DNA of 64,000 nucleotides from Tamlana carrageenivorans (GTDB lineage Bacteria > Bacteroidota > Bacteroidia > Flavobacteriales > Flavobacteriaceae), in the NCBI RefSeq assembly GCF_002893765.1, contig NZ_CP025938.1, forward strand, positions 2,046,001 through 2,110,000, given 5' to 3'. The position numbers and the translations under genes are program-made. Of the stretch, positions 18,748 to 26,658 are shown piece by piece. Numbering within the stretch: position 1 is the stretch's first letter; each line of letters opens with the position of its first letter. Below the pieces are notes generated by a model. That model did no database searches, had not been told where the DNA came from, and worked only from the letters and a program-made list of their open reading frames with translations.

Positions 18748-18787
18748 AGACCTTTCAGGTTTTAAAAACCTGAAAGGTCTTTTTTTT
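18748..18787 (+). terminator. Rho-independent terminator after the TonB receptor
   Basis: AGACCTTTCAGGTTT pairs with AAACCTGAAAGGTCT and is followed by eight T residues. Confidence 0.85.
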
Positions 18788-18807
18788 AGCAATTTATGTT
18801 AAATAGG

Positions 18808-19236
18808 TTAATTCGAAATATAAAGAATATTGCCACTACGGTTCGTTGGGTAGAATTTTAAAGCACAAGTTAAGGCATCGTTGTTGTCTGCTTCTCCAGT
18901 TATAAAATTATAACGGTTTTCATCACCACAGCCACATGTGCCAAAAAGACCATCAGGAATAATTGCCGAGCATTCGCTTGGTGCATGGTTCGGGTCGCTG
19001 GCATCCCTAGCCAAAATATTGGCGCCGGTATTGGCCAAAATAATCCCTCTGTTTCCCACATTAGGAATGTATATGGAATTACCTGGGCTGTTTAGCGTTG
19101 AGTATTGTGGTAAGGATAAATCTATACTGTAATTCACATTAATATTAAGTAAGTAATTACAATTGTTATCGTTGTTGTTATCGCTGCTACAAGCGAATAA
19201 TACAGTAAGAAAAAGAATAAAATATAGTGATTTCAT
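18808..19236 (-). CDS. Small lipoprotein, possibly Rieske-like fold without cluster ligands
   Basis: A 142-residue predicted lipoprotein with lipobox LFAC (Cys about 16) followed by an Asn/Asp-rich linker. The rest contains IYIPNVGNRGIILANTG and a region with CSAIIPDGLFGTCGCGDENR, then FITGEA. The layout resembles Bacteroidota proteins related to Rieske domains, where CxH and CxxH ligands would fall here, but the His ligands are not in place. I consider the relation plausible but unproven. The gene lay next to greA before IS copy 1 inserted between them. Confidence 0.6.
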   Translation of the reverse strand: MKSLYFILFLTVLFACSSDNNNDNNCNYLLNINVNYSIDLSLPQYSTLNSPGNSIYIPNVGNRGIILANTGANILARDASDPNHAPSECSAIIPDGLFGTCGCGDENRYNFITGEADNNDALTCALKFYPTNRSGNILYISN

Positions 19237-19370
19237 CGTTGTAAAATAAATGGCAATTTAACAATAAAAAGCAAATCCACTGGCGTTTATTTCTGCTTTC
19301 CTATTGGTTACACGTAAGAGATAACGAAAGTACTTTTAAAATCAATAGCGTCCTAAACGATTAAAAAAGA

Positions 19371-19429
19371 GAAAGGAAATTTTGTTCCGCAAAGTTACCT
19401 TTGTGGTGCACCACAAAAAAACCTTTCTC
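19371..19429 (+). promoter_or_regulatory. IS leader hairpin before the transposase start
   Basis: GAGAAAGG pairs with CCTTTCTC immediately before the ATG, and an 18-bp perfect palindrome TTTGTGGTGCACCACAAA (19400-19417) lies between. Transcripts entering from outside would fold this and hide the translation start, a known way for insertion sequences to limit read-through expression. Confidence 0.5.
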
Positions 19430-19431
19430 AG

Positions 19432-20601
19432 ATGATAAATATAACGCTGTTTTCTCAAATAATCACAAAATTAGAAAAGTCAAGGTTCAATAAATTAGTC
19501 AGGTTTCATAACACAGATAAACATCAAAAAGGATTTGACAGTTGGTCTCACTTAGTATCGATGTTGTTTTGTCAATTTGCGAACAGTCAATCTGTTAGAG
19601 ATATCAGCAACGGATTGCGTTCAGCAACAGGAAACCTGAATCATTTAGGCATGTTAGCAGCGCCTTCAAAATCTACTATAAGCTACCAAAATAAACATCG
19701 AAGCTGGGAGCTTTTCAGAGACTACTATTATGTATTATTAGAGAGTTTAGGACAGCAAGCAGGAATGAAGCGTACTAATTTCAAAATAAAGTCCAAAATA
19801 TTTTTATTAGATGCAACCGTGATAAGTCTTTGTTTAAGTTTGTTTGATTGGGCAAAATACAAGACTAAAAAAGGAGCTGTAAAAATGCACACCTTGCTTG
19901 ATTATGATGGTCATTTACCAGCTTATGTAAATATTACAGATGGCAAAACAGCGGATAATAAAGGGGCTTACGACATCCCGCTTTTAAAAGGAAGTGTTAT
20001 TGTTGCTGATCGGTTTTACAACGATTTTGATTTACTAAAGATTTGGGACAGCAACGGAGTCAATTTTGTAGTCAGACATAAAGACAATATTCAATTTAAA
20101 TCAGTCAAAGAGTTAGAATTGCCAGAAAACAGGCATCAACACGTTCTAAAAGATGAAATCATTGAATTAACAGGCGCTAAGACAAAAGAGAAATATCCCA
20201 AAAGACTTCGCAGGGTTGCCTTGTGGGATGATAAAAATGGACAAACTATTGAGGTTATTACCAATCAGAAGTCTTGGACAGCAAACACTATTACGGAGCT
20301 TTATAAGGCTAGATGGGAAGTGGAAATATTTTTTAGAGACATCAAACAGCAATTACACATCAAGTCTTTCATTGGAACTAGTCAAAATGCGGTTATGATA
20401 CAGATCTGGACGGCATTAATTACCATTCTCATTTTAAAAGCGCTAAAAACACAAGCAAAGCATCCTTGGTATTTATCTAATTTAGTAGCCTTTATTAGAT
20501 TAAATCTTTTTGTGAAAGTAAATTTACATAAATGGCTAGATAATCCGTTTGCAAAAGAACAACCACCACCCAATAAGCACATACAAGGGGTTCTTTTTTG
20601 A
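19432..20601 (+). CDS. IS4-family transposase (DUF4372 plus DDE domain)
   Basis: A 389-residue transposase. The N-terminus is a DUF4372-type DNA-binding domain (FSQIITKLEKSRFNKLV onwards). The DDE catalytic residues are seen in LLDATVISLCLS, VIVADRFYNDF and the IS4 signature Y-x2-R-x3-E-x6-K in YKARWEVEIFFRDIK. The frame is intact, so the element is probably active. The protein differs from copy 2 at one residue (Thr versus Ile in LRSATGNLN). Confidence 0.95.
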   Translation: MINITLFSQIITKLEKSRFNKLVRFHNTDKHQKGFDSWSHLVSMLFCQFANSQSVRDISNGLRSATGNLNHLGMLAAPSKSTISYQNKHRSWELFRDYYYVLLESLGQQAGMKRTNFKIKSKIFLLDATVISLCLSLFDWAKYKTKKGAVKMHTLLDYDGHLPAYVNITDGKTADNKGAYDIPLLKGSVIVADRFYNDFDLLKIWDSNGVNFVVRHKDNIQFKSVKELELPENRHQHVLKDEIIELTGAKTKEKYPKRLRRVALWDDKNGQTIEVITNQKSWTANTITELYKARWEVEIFFRDIKQQLHIKSFIGTSQNAVMIQIWTALITILILKALKTQAKHPWYLSNLVAFIRLNLFVKVNLHKWLDNPFAKEQPPPNKHIQGVLF

Positions 20602-20716
20602 AAATTCAAAAATATAAACTATTAAACTAGTAAAATGGTTGGATTTATCCTATCTAAAATTTATTTAGGACAGGATTGTTTTAAAATATTAAAAAATAAA
20701 TGATTTAAATATTTTG

Positions 20717-20724
20717 TATATTTG
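20717..20724 (+). promoter_or_regulatory. -7 promoter box for greA
   Basis: TATATTTG matches TAnnTTTG. It lies about 40 bp after the end of IS copy 1 and just before the leader hairpins. Confidence 0.5.
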
Positions 20725-20730
20725 TTGGAC

Positions 20731-20755
20731 AATCTCGTGAAAACGGGATTTTTTT
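20731..20755 (+). terminator. Terminator-like hairpin in the greA leader
   Basis: ATCTCGT and ACGGGAT form a 7-bp stem with one G-U pair and a GAAA tetraloop, followed by seven T residues. It lies between the probable promoter and the greA start, so it can act as an attenuator. A second pairing, TGCTGAA with TTCAGCA, follows before the start codon. Confidence 0.6.
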
Positions 20756-20826
20756 GTTTGCTGAATCCTTTGACGCCGTTTTGTTGGAGTATTTCAGCAT
20801 CTTTTATAATGTTAAATAATGAAGTT

Positions 20827-21300
20827 ATGAGTAAAGCATCGTACTATACACCTGAGGGATTAAAAAAATTAAGAGATGAATTAAGGCAACTTAAAGATGT
20901 TGAGCGTGTAAAAGCATCAAAAGCGATAGCTGAAGCAAGAGATAAAGGAGATTTAAGTGAAAATGCCGAATATGATGCAGCTAAGGAAGCACAAGGCATG
21001 TTAGAAATGCGAATTTCCAAGTTAGAGGATGCTTTAGCAGGAGCACGTGTTATTGATGAATCGCAAATGGATACATCTAAAGTGTTAGTGCTTTCTAAAG
21101 TGAAAATTAAGAACCAAACCAATGGTATGGAAATGAACTATACCTTAGTTGCCGATGGTGAAGCGAATTTAGCTTCAGGAAAAATTTCTGTAAATTCACC
21201 CATAGGTAAAGGCTTATTAGGAAAATCTGTTGGAGATGTTGCCGAAATTCAAGTGCCAAACGGGGTAATGAAATTCGATATTATTGAAATTTCAAGATAG
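20827..21300 (+). CDS. greA: Transcription elongation factor GreA
   Basis: A 157-residue factor that rescues backtracked RNA polymerase by stimulating transcript cleavage. The N-terminal coiled coil with the conserved acidic tip is seen in EARDKGDLSENAEYDAAKEA, and the C-terminal FKBP-like domain in SPIGKGLLGKSVGD. I chose ATG 20827 (MSKASYYTPEGLKKL) because the longer open frame from 20722 covers the promoter and leader hairpins and encodes nothing GreA-like. Confidence 0.95.
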   Translation: MSKASYYTPEGLKKLRDELRQLKDVERVKASKAIAEARDKGDLSENAEYDAAKEAQGMLEMRISKLEDALAGARVIDESQMDTSKVLVLSKVKIKNQTNGMEMNYTLVADGEANLASGKISVNSPIGKGLLGKSVGDVAEIQVPNGVMKFDIIEISR

Positions 21301-21334
21301 ATTTTTGAAGCGTTAAATTTTAAGTCATTTTAGG

Positions 21335-21398
21335 CCTGTCGAATTATTTTGATTACGTATCGTTAACAAGGGCTTCGATAGGCTCAGCTTGACAAACA
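21335..21398. repeat. Dispersed inverted repeat (CCTGTCGA ... TCGATAGGCTCAGCTTGACA)
   Basis: Same family as the arms at 18679 and 24197. It lies between the greA stop and its terminator. Confidence 0.5.
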
Positions 21399-21399
21399 C

Positions 21400-21436
21400 T
21401 CCATTAGGTTAGCTAACCTAATGGATTTTCTTTTTA
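21400..21436 (+). terminator. Terminator after greA
   Basis: A perfect 26-base palindrome at 21400-21425 (arms TCCATTAGGTTAG and complement) followed by a T-rich tract. Confidence 0.75.
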
Positions 21437-21471
21437 TATTTACATGAACGCTCAAATTAAACCACCATATT

Positions 21472-21870
21472 ATGGCATCAATTTTCACTAAAATAGTAAA
21501 TGGCGAAATTCCTTGTTACAAGGTTGCCGAAACCGATGACTTTTTAGCTTTCTTGGATGTTAATCCGAATGCCAAAGGGCATACCTTGTGTATTCCTAAA
21601 AAGGAAGTTGATAAATTATTTGATTTAGATGAAGCCACTTATAAGGGTTTAATGGCCTTTTCTAGAACGGTTGCTTTGGCCTTAGAAAAAGCAGTGCCTT
21701 GTAAGCGCATTGGTGTTGGTGTGATTGGTTTAGAAGTTCCTCATGTTCATGTGCACCTTATTCCTTTACAAACTATGGATGATGCGCGTTTTATAAAAAA
21801 AGTAAGTATGTCTACAGAGGAGTTTCAAGCATTGGCTCATGCCATTAATGCCCAATTAAAGAAGGAATAA
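21472..21870 (+). CDS. HIT family protein
   Basis: A 132-residue nucleotide-binding hydrolase. The histidine triad HVHVHLIPL lies near residue 92, with the N-terminal FTKIVNGEIPCYKV and DVNPNAKGHTLCIPK blocks of the Hint/HinT-like branch. Likely substrates are adenosine 5'-phosphoramidate-type nucleotides. Its 3' end overlaps the convergent zinc-ribbon gene by 15 bp. Confidence 0.93.
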   Translation: MASIFTKIVNGEIPCYKVAETDDFLAFLDVNPNAKGHTLCIPKKEVDKLFDLDEATYKGLMAFSRTVALALEKAVPCKRIGVGVIGLEVPHVHVHLIPLQTMDDARFIKKVSMSTEEFQALAHAINAQLKKE

Positions 21871-22197
21871 CGAAACACCAATCCCAATTATAGAGAGCCC
21901 ACCTGCAATTAAAGCCCAAGTCATTTGCTTTATTTTTCTGAATGGGGTTTTAGGAACAAATACTTTTTTCTGATAATCTACAACGCGATCAATATCATCA
22001 GTCCATTGTTCTGGGTAAATCGCGGTTTCGCAAGTTTTACAGTTTAATTCATGATGAATTTCAGAAGTAATCGCTTTATAAAAGGCGGTTTCTACCACTT
22101 TCTGCTTAAAAAGTAAATGCAATCCCTTTGTGTTGTAACATTCGGGACAATTGTTATTTAGGGGCACTTCTTTAATGTCGATTAGTTTTTCTGGCAT
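21856..22197 (-). CDS. Zinc-ribbon protein with C-terminal membrane anchor
   Basis: A 113-residue protein with two CxxC knuckles (NNCPECYN near residue 18 and LNCKTCE near residue 54), which suggests zinc binding. A single hydrophobic segment at the C-terminus (MTWALIAGGLSIIGIGVSLFLL in part) would anchor it in the inner membrane. It ends two bases before the histidine kinase frame begins on the same strand, so the kinase gene lies downstream of it. Function unknown; a partner of the kinase is possible. Confidence 0.7.
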   Translation of the reverse strand: MPEKLIDIKEVPLNNNCPECYNTKGLHLLFKQKVVETAFYKAITSEIHHELNCKTCETAIYPEQWTDDIDRVVDYQKKVFVPKTPFRKIKQMTWALIAGGLSIIGIGVSLFLL

Positions 22198-22199
22198 AG

Positions 22200-23351
22200 T
22201 TATAAGGTGTTTTTTAAACTGATTTGAAAAGTGGTTCCTTTTCCAATTTCAGATTGTAATACTTTAATTTTTCCGTCATGGAAATCTTCAATTATACGCT
22301 TTGTTAATGATAATCCTAGGCCCCAACCACGTTTTTTCGTGGTGTAACCAGGTTCGAAAATTTTTGAAAAATGTTTTTTAGCGAGCCCTTTTCCAGTATC
22401 GGTAACACAGATTTTTACCTGGTTTTCAAGCTGCGTAATTTCAATAATAAGCTTGCCGCGACCTTTCATGGCATCAATACCATTTTTTACTAAATTTTCA
22501 ATAACCCAACTGTATAGTTGTTTGTTTAAATTTATGAAAATTTTTTCTTTTGGCACACGAATTTCAAATTCTATAAGATCGGACGATCTGGCTTTTAAGT
22601 AGTCATACGATTTTATGGTTTCTTCCACGATATCCGATCGTTCTAGTGTGGGCAGGGAGCCTATTTTACTAAATCGCTCGGTGATGGTTTTTAAACGTTC
22701 GATGTCCTTTTCCATCTCCATGATATAATCGGGATCGATATTTTCGGTTTTTAAAATTTCGGTCCATCCAATTAATGAGGATAGTGGTGTGCCTATTTGG
22801 TGTGCTGTTTCTTTTGCCATACCCGACCACAATTTGTTTTGGGTGGCATTTTTATTACTGCGATAAAAGAAGAAAATAACAGCTCCGAAAAGAAAAACAA
22901 TAAGTAACAAGGCTAAAGGGTAGTACTTGAGCTTGTTAATTAATGGGGAATTTCCATAGTAAATGGTGCTGTTTAATTCGTTTTCAAAAATAACCTCAAT
23001 GGGTGTGTTTTCACTTTTAAAAGTCGCAATTAATTGGTTGACATATTTTTGGTCTGAAAAACGTTTGTCGTCAATATTGAGGTAACTGCCAATACTGCCG
23101 TCCCTGTTAATTTCTAAAACTGGAGTTGTGGTGTTGCTGTTAAGGACTTTAAGTGTGAGGTCTAGGTTGGTATTGTCGTCCGAATTAATTAAATCGGTTT
23201 GAGCAAAGGACCAAATCTCCATTTTTATGCGCTCTTCCTCTTTAAAATGCTGAAAGAACTCATAGGTTTTCCATAAAATAAGAGAGACAATGGCGAAAGA
23301 TGCGATAATAATCGCCCAACGAAATGTATTGCTATACTTGGCAAAAATCAT
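22200..23351 (-). CDS. Membrane sensor histidine kinase
   Basis: A 383-residue kinase from the ATG at 23351. Two membrane segments (near residues 10-28 and about 140-160) flank a short periplasmic sensor region. The H-box is AKETAHQIGTPLSSLIGW, and the HATPase part has the N-box NLVKNGIDAM, the G1 box DTGKGLAK and FEPGYTTKKRGWGLGLSL. The open frame extends upstream to 23417, but the shorter start gives a normal N-terminal membrane anchor. No response regulator gene adjoins it. The downstream gene on this strand is the zinc-ribbon protein. Confidence 0.9.
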   Translation of the reverse strand: MIFAKYSNTFRWAIIIASFAIVSLILWKTYEFFQHFKEEERIKMEIWSFAQTDLINSDDNTNLDLTLKVLNSNTTTPVLEINRDGSIGSYLNIDDKRFSDQKYVNQLIATFKSENTPIEVIFENELNSTIYYGNSPLINKLKYYPLALLLIVFLFGAVIFFFYRSNKNATQNKLWSGMAKETAHQIGTPLSSLIGWTEILKTENIDPDYIMEMEKDIERLKTITERFSKIGSLPTLERSDIVEETIKSYDYLKARSSDLIEFEIRVPKEKIFINLNKQLYSWVIENLVKNGIDAMKGRGKLIIEITQLENQVKICVTDTGKGLAKKHFSKIFEPGYTTKKRGWGLGLSLTKRIIEDFHDGKIKVLQSEIGKGTTFQISLKNTL

Positions 23352-23742
23352 TAATTCTAAAATTTGATCGGTAATATAATGTAAATCTGATGATATTATT
23401 GCGCAAATAAAAGGCAAATTGATTTTTTGTGGGACACGCCACCATGATGGGGTGTAAGTTGATATGTGAAAAATGATAAAGAAACATTTCGTTATTGTTG
23501 AAAACTAGATTCATTTTTCATGATTTTTTTAATTAGTTTTGTGCAAATATATTGGGGTAAATATTCTACGTAAATCTAAAATGGCATTTCGTCAATAAAT
23601 TACAGGATTTTTTCGTTTGTGTCTATAAGTTAGTATCTTACGGGATGTAGCTTTTTACACCATGGTATATTACAACATTATAGTAGATCAATGGTCTTAT
23701 GTTTTTAGTTTAAGAAATAATATCAAATATAAATACGAGTAA
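23352..23742. other. Divergent intergenic region, no gene seen
   Basis: This 391-bp region separates the histidine kinase and DUF3127 starts. It is AT-rich. It holds a short imperfect hairpin around ACACGCCA/TGGGGTGT (23433-23455), whose left part resembles a word before the saccharopine-dehydrogenase-like gene. I see no tRNA or conserved open frame. Confidence 0.5.
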
Positions 23743-24120
23743 ATGGAAGTTCAAGGAAGAATTAAAATGGTTGGAGAGACGCAATCATTCGGAAGTAATG
23801 GGTTTAGAAAAAGAGAAATTGTAGTCACTACCGACGAGCAATACCCACAGCATATTATGGTGGAGTTTGTTCAAGATAAAACCGATTTATTAAATAATTA
23901 CCAAGTTGGACAACAAGTAAAAATTAGTATTAACTTACGTGGTAGAGAGTGGGTAAATCCACAAGGCGAAACCAAATACTTTAACTCTATTCAAGGATGG
24001 AGAATCGAGGCGCTTCAAGCTGAAGCCGGAGGAGCAAACATGCCTCCTGTACCACCAGCTGATGCTTTTGAGCCTGCAGGTGATTTAAAAGAAGATGATT
24101 CAGACGATTTACCTTTCTAA
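23743..24120 (+). CDS. DUF3127 protein with SSB-like acidic tail
   Basis: A 125-residue protein of the Bacteroidota family DUF3127, predicted OB-fold from GRIKMVGETQSFGSNGFRKR and VKISINLRGREWVNPQG. The C-terminal 30 residues are Pro-rich then acidic and end in DDSDDLPF, very like the DDDIPF tail of single-stranded-DNA-binding proteins that recruits partner proteins. A role in nucleic acid binding is inferred. It is followed by aat. Confidence 0.8.
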   Translation: MEVQGRIKMVGETQSFGSNGFRKREIVVTTDEQYPQHIMVEFVQDKTDLLNNYQVGQQVKISINLRGREWVNPQGETKYFNSIQGWRIEALQAEAGGANMPPVPPADAFEPAGDLKEDDSDDLPF

Positions 24121-24134
24121 AATGTAAACACATT

Positions 24135-24154
24135 CATTTCCGCGAAAGCGTAAA
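24135..24154. repeat. TTTCCGCGAAAGCG repeat, intergenic copy
   Basis: ATTTCCGCGAAAGCGTAAAT, a near-palindrome. Related words lie inside the glycerate kinase gene (30643-30661) and leuS (33776-33793). Confidence 0.5.
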
Positions 24155-24171
24155 TATCATATAACACAAAT

Positions 24172-24310
24172 AGGCTGTCTAAAAAGTTAAGAACTTTGTC
24201 ATATTGAGCCTGTCGAAATATCATAAATACACATATTTATTGTGGTTTCGACAAGCTCCACCTGACAAGTATCACGTTAAACGACTTTTTAGGCAGCCTT
24301 TTGTTTTTTA
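24172..24310 (+). terminator. Long composite palindrome/terminator after DUF3127
   Basis: AGGCTGTCTAAAAAGT (24172-24187) pairs with ACTTTTTAGGCAGCCT (24284-24299) with a single G-U, and the interior holds the inverted pair TTGAGCCTGTCGAAA / TTTCGACAAGCTC at 24197-24269. A T-rich tract follows. It is both a dispersed palindromic repeat and a likely terminator. Confidence 0.65.
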
Positions 24311-24320
24311 GAAATTTATT

Positions 24321-24950
24321 ATGTACTTCCTCTCTAAAGACTTGTGGTTCCCAGATGTTGGTAAAGCTTTTGCCGACGGTTTACTTGCAGTTGGTGGCGA
24401 TTTATCGGTTGAGCGTTTGTTATTGGCTTATCGCAGTGGTATTTTTCCTTGGTTTAGTCAGGGTGAACCTATTTTATGGTGGTCGCCAAACCCCCGTTTT
24501 GTGTTGTTTCCAGAGCGGTTAAAAGTCTCCAAAAGCATGCGGCAAGTGCTAAGGAATGGTGGCTTTAAAGTTACCGAAAATAAGACATTCGTTGAGGTGA
24601 TGCAATCCTGCTCCAAAATAAAACGTGAAGGTCAGGACGATACTTGGATTACCCAAAGTATGATTTCTGCTTATACCAAGCTTCACGAATTAGGTTATGC
24701 TAAATCGGTTGAAGTTTGGAAAGATAATGAACTGGTGGGCGGGCTTTATGGCATCGACTTAGGAAATGGCGTATTTTGTGGCGAAAGCATGTTTTCTAAG
24801 GTGAGTAATGCCAGTAAAGTAGGATTCATTTCCTTGATTCAAAATCATCATTATAAATTGATTGATTGCCAGGTTTATACCAAGCATCTAGAAAGCTTAG
24901 GGGCAGAAAATATGTCTAGAACCTCCTTCTTAAATTATTTAGAAGGCTAA
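24321..24950 (+). CDS. aat: Leucyl/phenylalanyl-tRNA-protein transferase
   Basis: A 209-residue enzyme that adds Leu or Phe to proteins with N-terminal Arg or Lys, marking them for the ClpS/ClpAP N-end-rule pathway. Family blocks are clear: GLLAVGGDLSVERLLLAYRSGIFPWF near the start, WWSPNPRFVLFPE, then SVEVWKDNELVGGLYG and FCGESMFSK. Length is typical. Follows DUF3127 after the composite palindrome. Confidence 0.96.
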   Translation: MYFLSKDLWFPDVGKAFADGLLAVGGDLSVERLLLAYRSGIFPWFSQGEPILWWSPNPRFVLFPERLKVSKSMRQVLRNGGFKVTENKTFVEVMQSCSKIKREGQDDTWITQSMISAYTKLHELGYAKSVEVWKDNELVGGLYGIDLGNGVFCGESMFSKVSNASKVGFISLIQNHHYKLIDCQVYTKHLESLGAENMSRTSFLNYLEG

Positions 24951-24997
24951 TTTTTTAAAGAAATTAATATCTTCATTGAAATTATAAAGCTTAATAT

Positions 24998-25982
24998 ATG
25001 AAAATAGCCTTATTTAGTTCAAAACCATACGATCAGGAATATTTTGAAAAATATAATGCCGATTACAATTTCGATTTTACGTTCTTCGAAACACCACTTA
25101 ACAGTCATACGGCCAATTTAACCAAGGGTTTTGATGCTATTTGCTGTTTCGTAAATGATAAATTAAATGCTAATACCATGGCTGTTTTAGCGTTAAATAA
25201 TGTCAAATTAATCGCTTTGCGTTGTGCAGGATTTAATAATGTAGATTTAGATGCAGCAAAAAAACATCAAATTAAGGTGGTTCGTGTGCCAGCCTATTCT
25301 CCAGAGGCCATTGCCGAACATACTTTGGCTTTAATTTTAACGCTTAATCGTAAAACCCATAAGACCTATAAAAGAGTACGTTAGGGTAATTTTTCTCTTA
25401 ATAAACTCATTGGTTTTAACTTAAGTAATAAAACCATTGGCGTTATTGGAACAGGGAAAATTGGTGCTACTTTTTGTAGGGTTTTAAGCGGATTTGGCTG
25501 TGAGATTATAGCTTATGATGTGTATCCCTCGGAAGAGTTGATAGAACAGGGTGTCAAATATGTTGCTTTAGACGATTTGTTTAAACATTCGGATGTGATT
25601 GCATTGCCCCCTGCTCGAATCTACTAAGCATATCATTAATAAAGATTCTTTAAGACTGATGAAAAAGGGTGTCATGATTATTAATACCAGTAGAGGTGCG
25701 TTAATTGAGACGGCAGATGTTATTGATGGTTTATCTCAGAATAAAATAGGGTATTTGGGGATCGATGTTTATGAGCAAGAAGAAAATTTATTTTATGAAG
25801 ATTTGTCGGAGAGCATCATTCATGACGACTTATTGTTGCGTCTAAACAGCTTTCCAAATGTTTTAATAACATCTCATCAAGCGTTTTTCACAAAAGAAGC
25901 CATGTTTGAAATTGCAACCACAACCTTAGAAAATATTAAAGCCTTTATAAACGGGGAGAAATTAAATAATGAAGTGGTTTAA
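24998..25982 (+). pseudogene. D-lactate dehydrogenase (2-hydroxyacid dehydrogenase), broken
   Basis: Two in-order pieces make one fermentative D-lactate dehydrogenase-like protein. The first piece (24998-25384) has the substrate domain with LRCAGFNNVDL and AEHTLALILTLNRK, then stops at TAG 25382-25384 where the family has Glu (VREGNFSL). Reading through gives the NAD motif VIGTGKIG. A second lesion, a one-base phase change near 25597-25602, shifts into the frame of HCPLLESTKHIINKDS and NTSRGALIE, ending at 25982. Two independent lesions argue for true decay rather than one sequencing slip. The end overlaps the convergent tag gene by 4 bp. Confidence 0.9.
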
Positions 25983-26545
25983 ACTTCTTTGTATCTAAAA
26001 CAATCTACCATATGGTCGTTAACCATACCTGTAGCTTGCATGTGAGCATAAATCACGGTTGATCCCACAAACTTAAAGCCACGTTGTTTTAAATCTTTAC
26101 TTATGGTATCACTAAGCGGGGTGTTGGCTGGAACTTCTTCCATGGTTTTAAAATGGTTTTTTATAGGTTTTCCATCTACAAAACCCCATATATAGCTGTT
26201 AAAACTTCCAAATTCCTCTTGTATTTTTATAAAAGCTTGAGCATTGGTTATGGTCGCTTTTATTTTTAACCGATTTCTGATAATACCTGCGTCTAAAAGT
26301 AGAGCGTCGATTTTATCTTGCTGGTAATGGGCTATTTTTTTATAATCAAAAGCATCAAAAGCATTTCGGAAATTTTCCCGTTTTCGTAAAATAGTAATCC
26401 AACTTAATCCTGCTTGAAAAGTCTCTAAAATTAAAAACTCAAATAATAATTGATCATCATGAATAGGAACACCCCATTCCTTATCGTGATAAGCTTCGTA
26501 TAATGTATCACCTTGACACCAAGAGCATTTGGTTTTCGTGTTCAT
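25979..26545 (-). CDS. tag: DNA-3-methyladenine glycosylase I
   Basis: A 188-residue helix-hairpin-helix glycosylase that removes 3-methyladenine from alkylated DNA. The zinc-snap residues are visible: Cys in KCSWCQ and His in YEAYHDKEWG at the N-terminus, and His/Cys in NDHMVDCFRY at the C-terminus. The core has FLILETFQAGLSWITIL and GFKFVGSTVIYAHMQATGMV. Confidence 0.96.
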   Translation of the reverse strand: MNTKTKCSWCQGDTLYEAYHDKEWGVPIHDDQLLFEFLILETFQAGLSWITILRKRENFRNAFDAFDYKKIAHYQQDKIDALLLDAGIIRNRLKIKATITNAQAFIKIQEEFGSFNSYIWGFVDGKPIKNHFKTMEEVPANTPLSDTISKDLKQRGFKFVGSTVIYAHMQATGMVNDHMVDCFRYKEV

Positions 26546-26658
26546 GTGTTTGATTCTGTTGGTTTTAAATTTGAATTATGACAAATGTCATCAAAATTAT
26601 CTTGTTAAGATGCTAAATTTGTTTCGTTAAAATATTTTCCATTTTAAACATAAGGCCT

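Larger units (their letters stand above)
19343..20678 (+). mobile_element. IS4-family insertion sequence, copy 1 (1336 bp)
   Basis: Bounded by imperfect inverted ends, CAATAGCGTCCTAAACG on the left and the complement of CAATCCTGTCCTAAATA on the right, and flanked by an exact 9-bp target duplication TTTTAAAAT (19334-19342 and 20679-20687). It carries one transposase gene. By eye it differs from copy 2 (58684-60019) at only about two bases, so at least one transposition is recent. It sits between the lipoprotein gene and greA, ending about 40 bp before the greA -7 box. Confidence 0.93.

Noticed and set aside
20722..20826. N-terminal extension of GreA
   Set aside because: The added residues are not GreA-like and the DNA holds the promoter box, a terminator-like hairpin and a second stem.
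23352..23742. Hidden tRNA or small gene in the 391-bp gap
   Set aside because: No cloverleaf, CCA end or conserved frame could be made out by eye.
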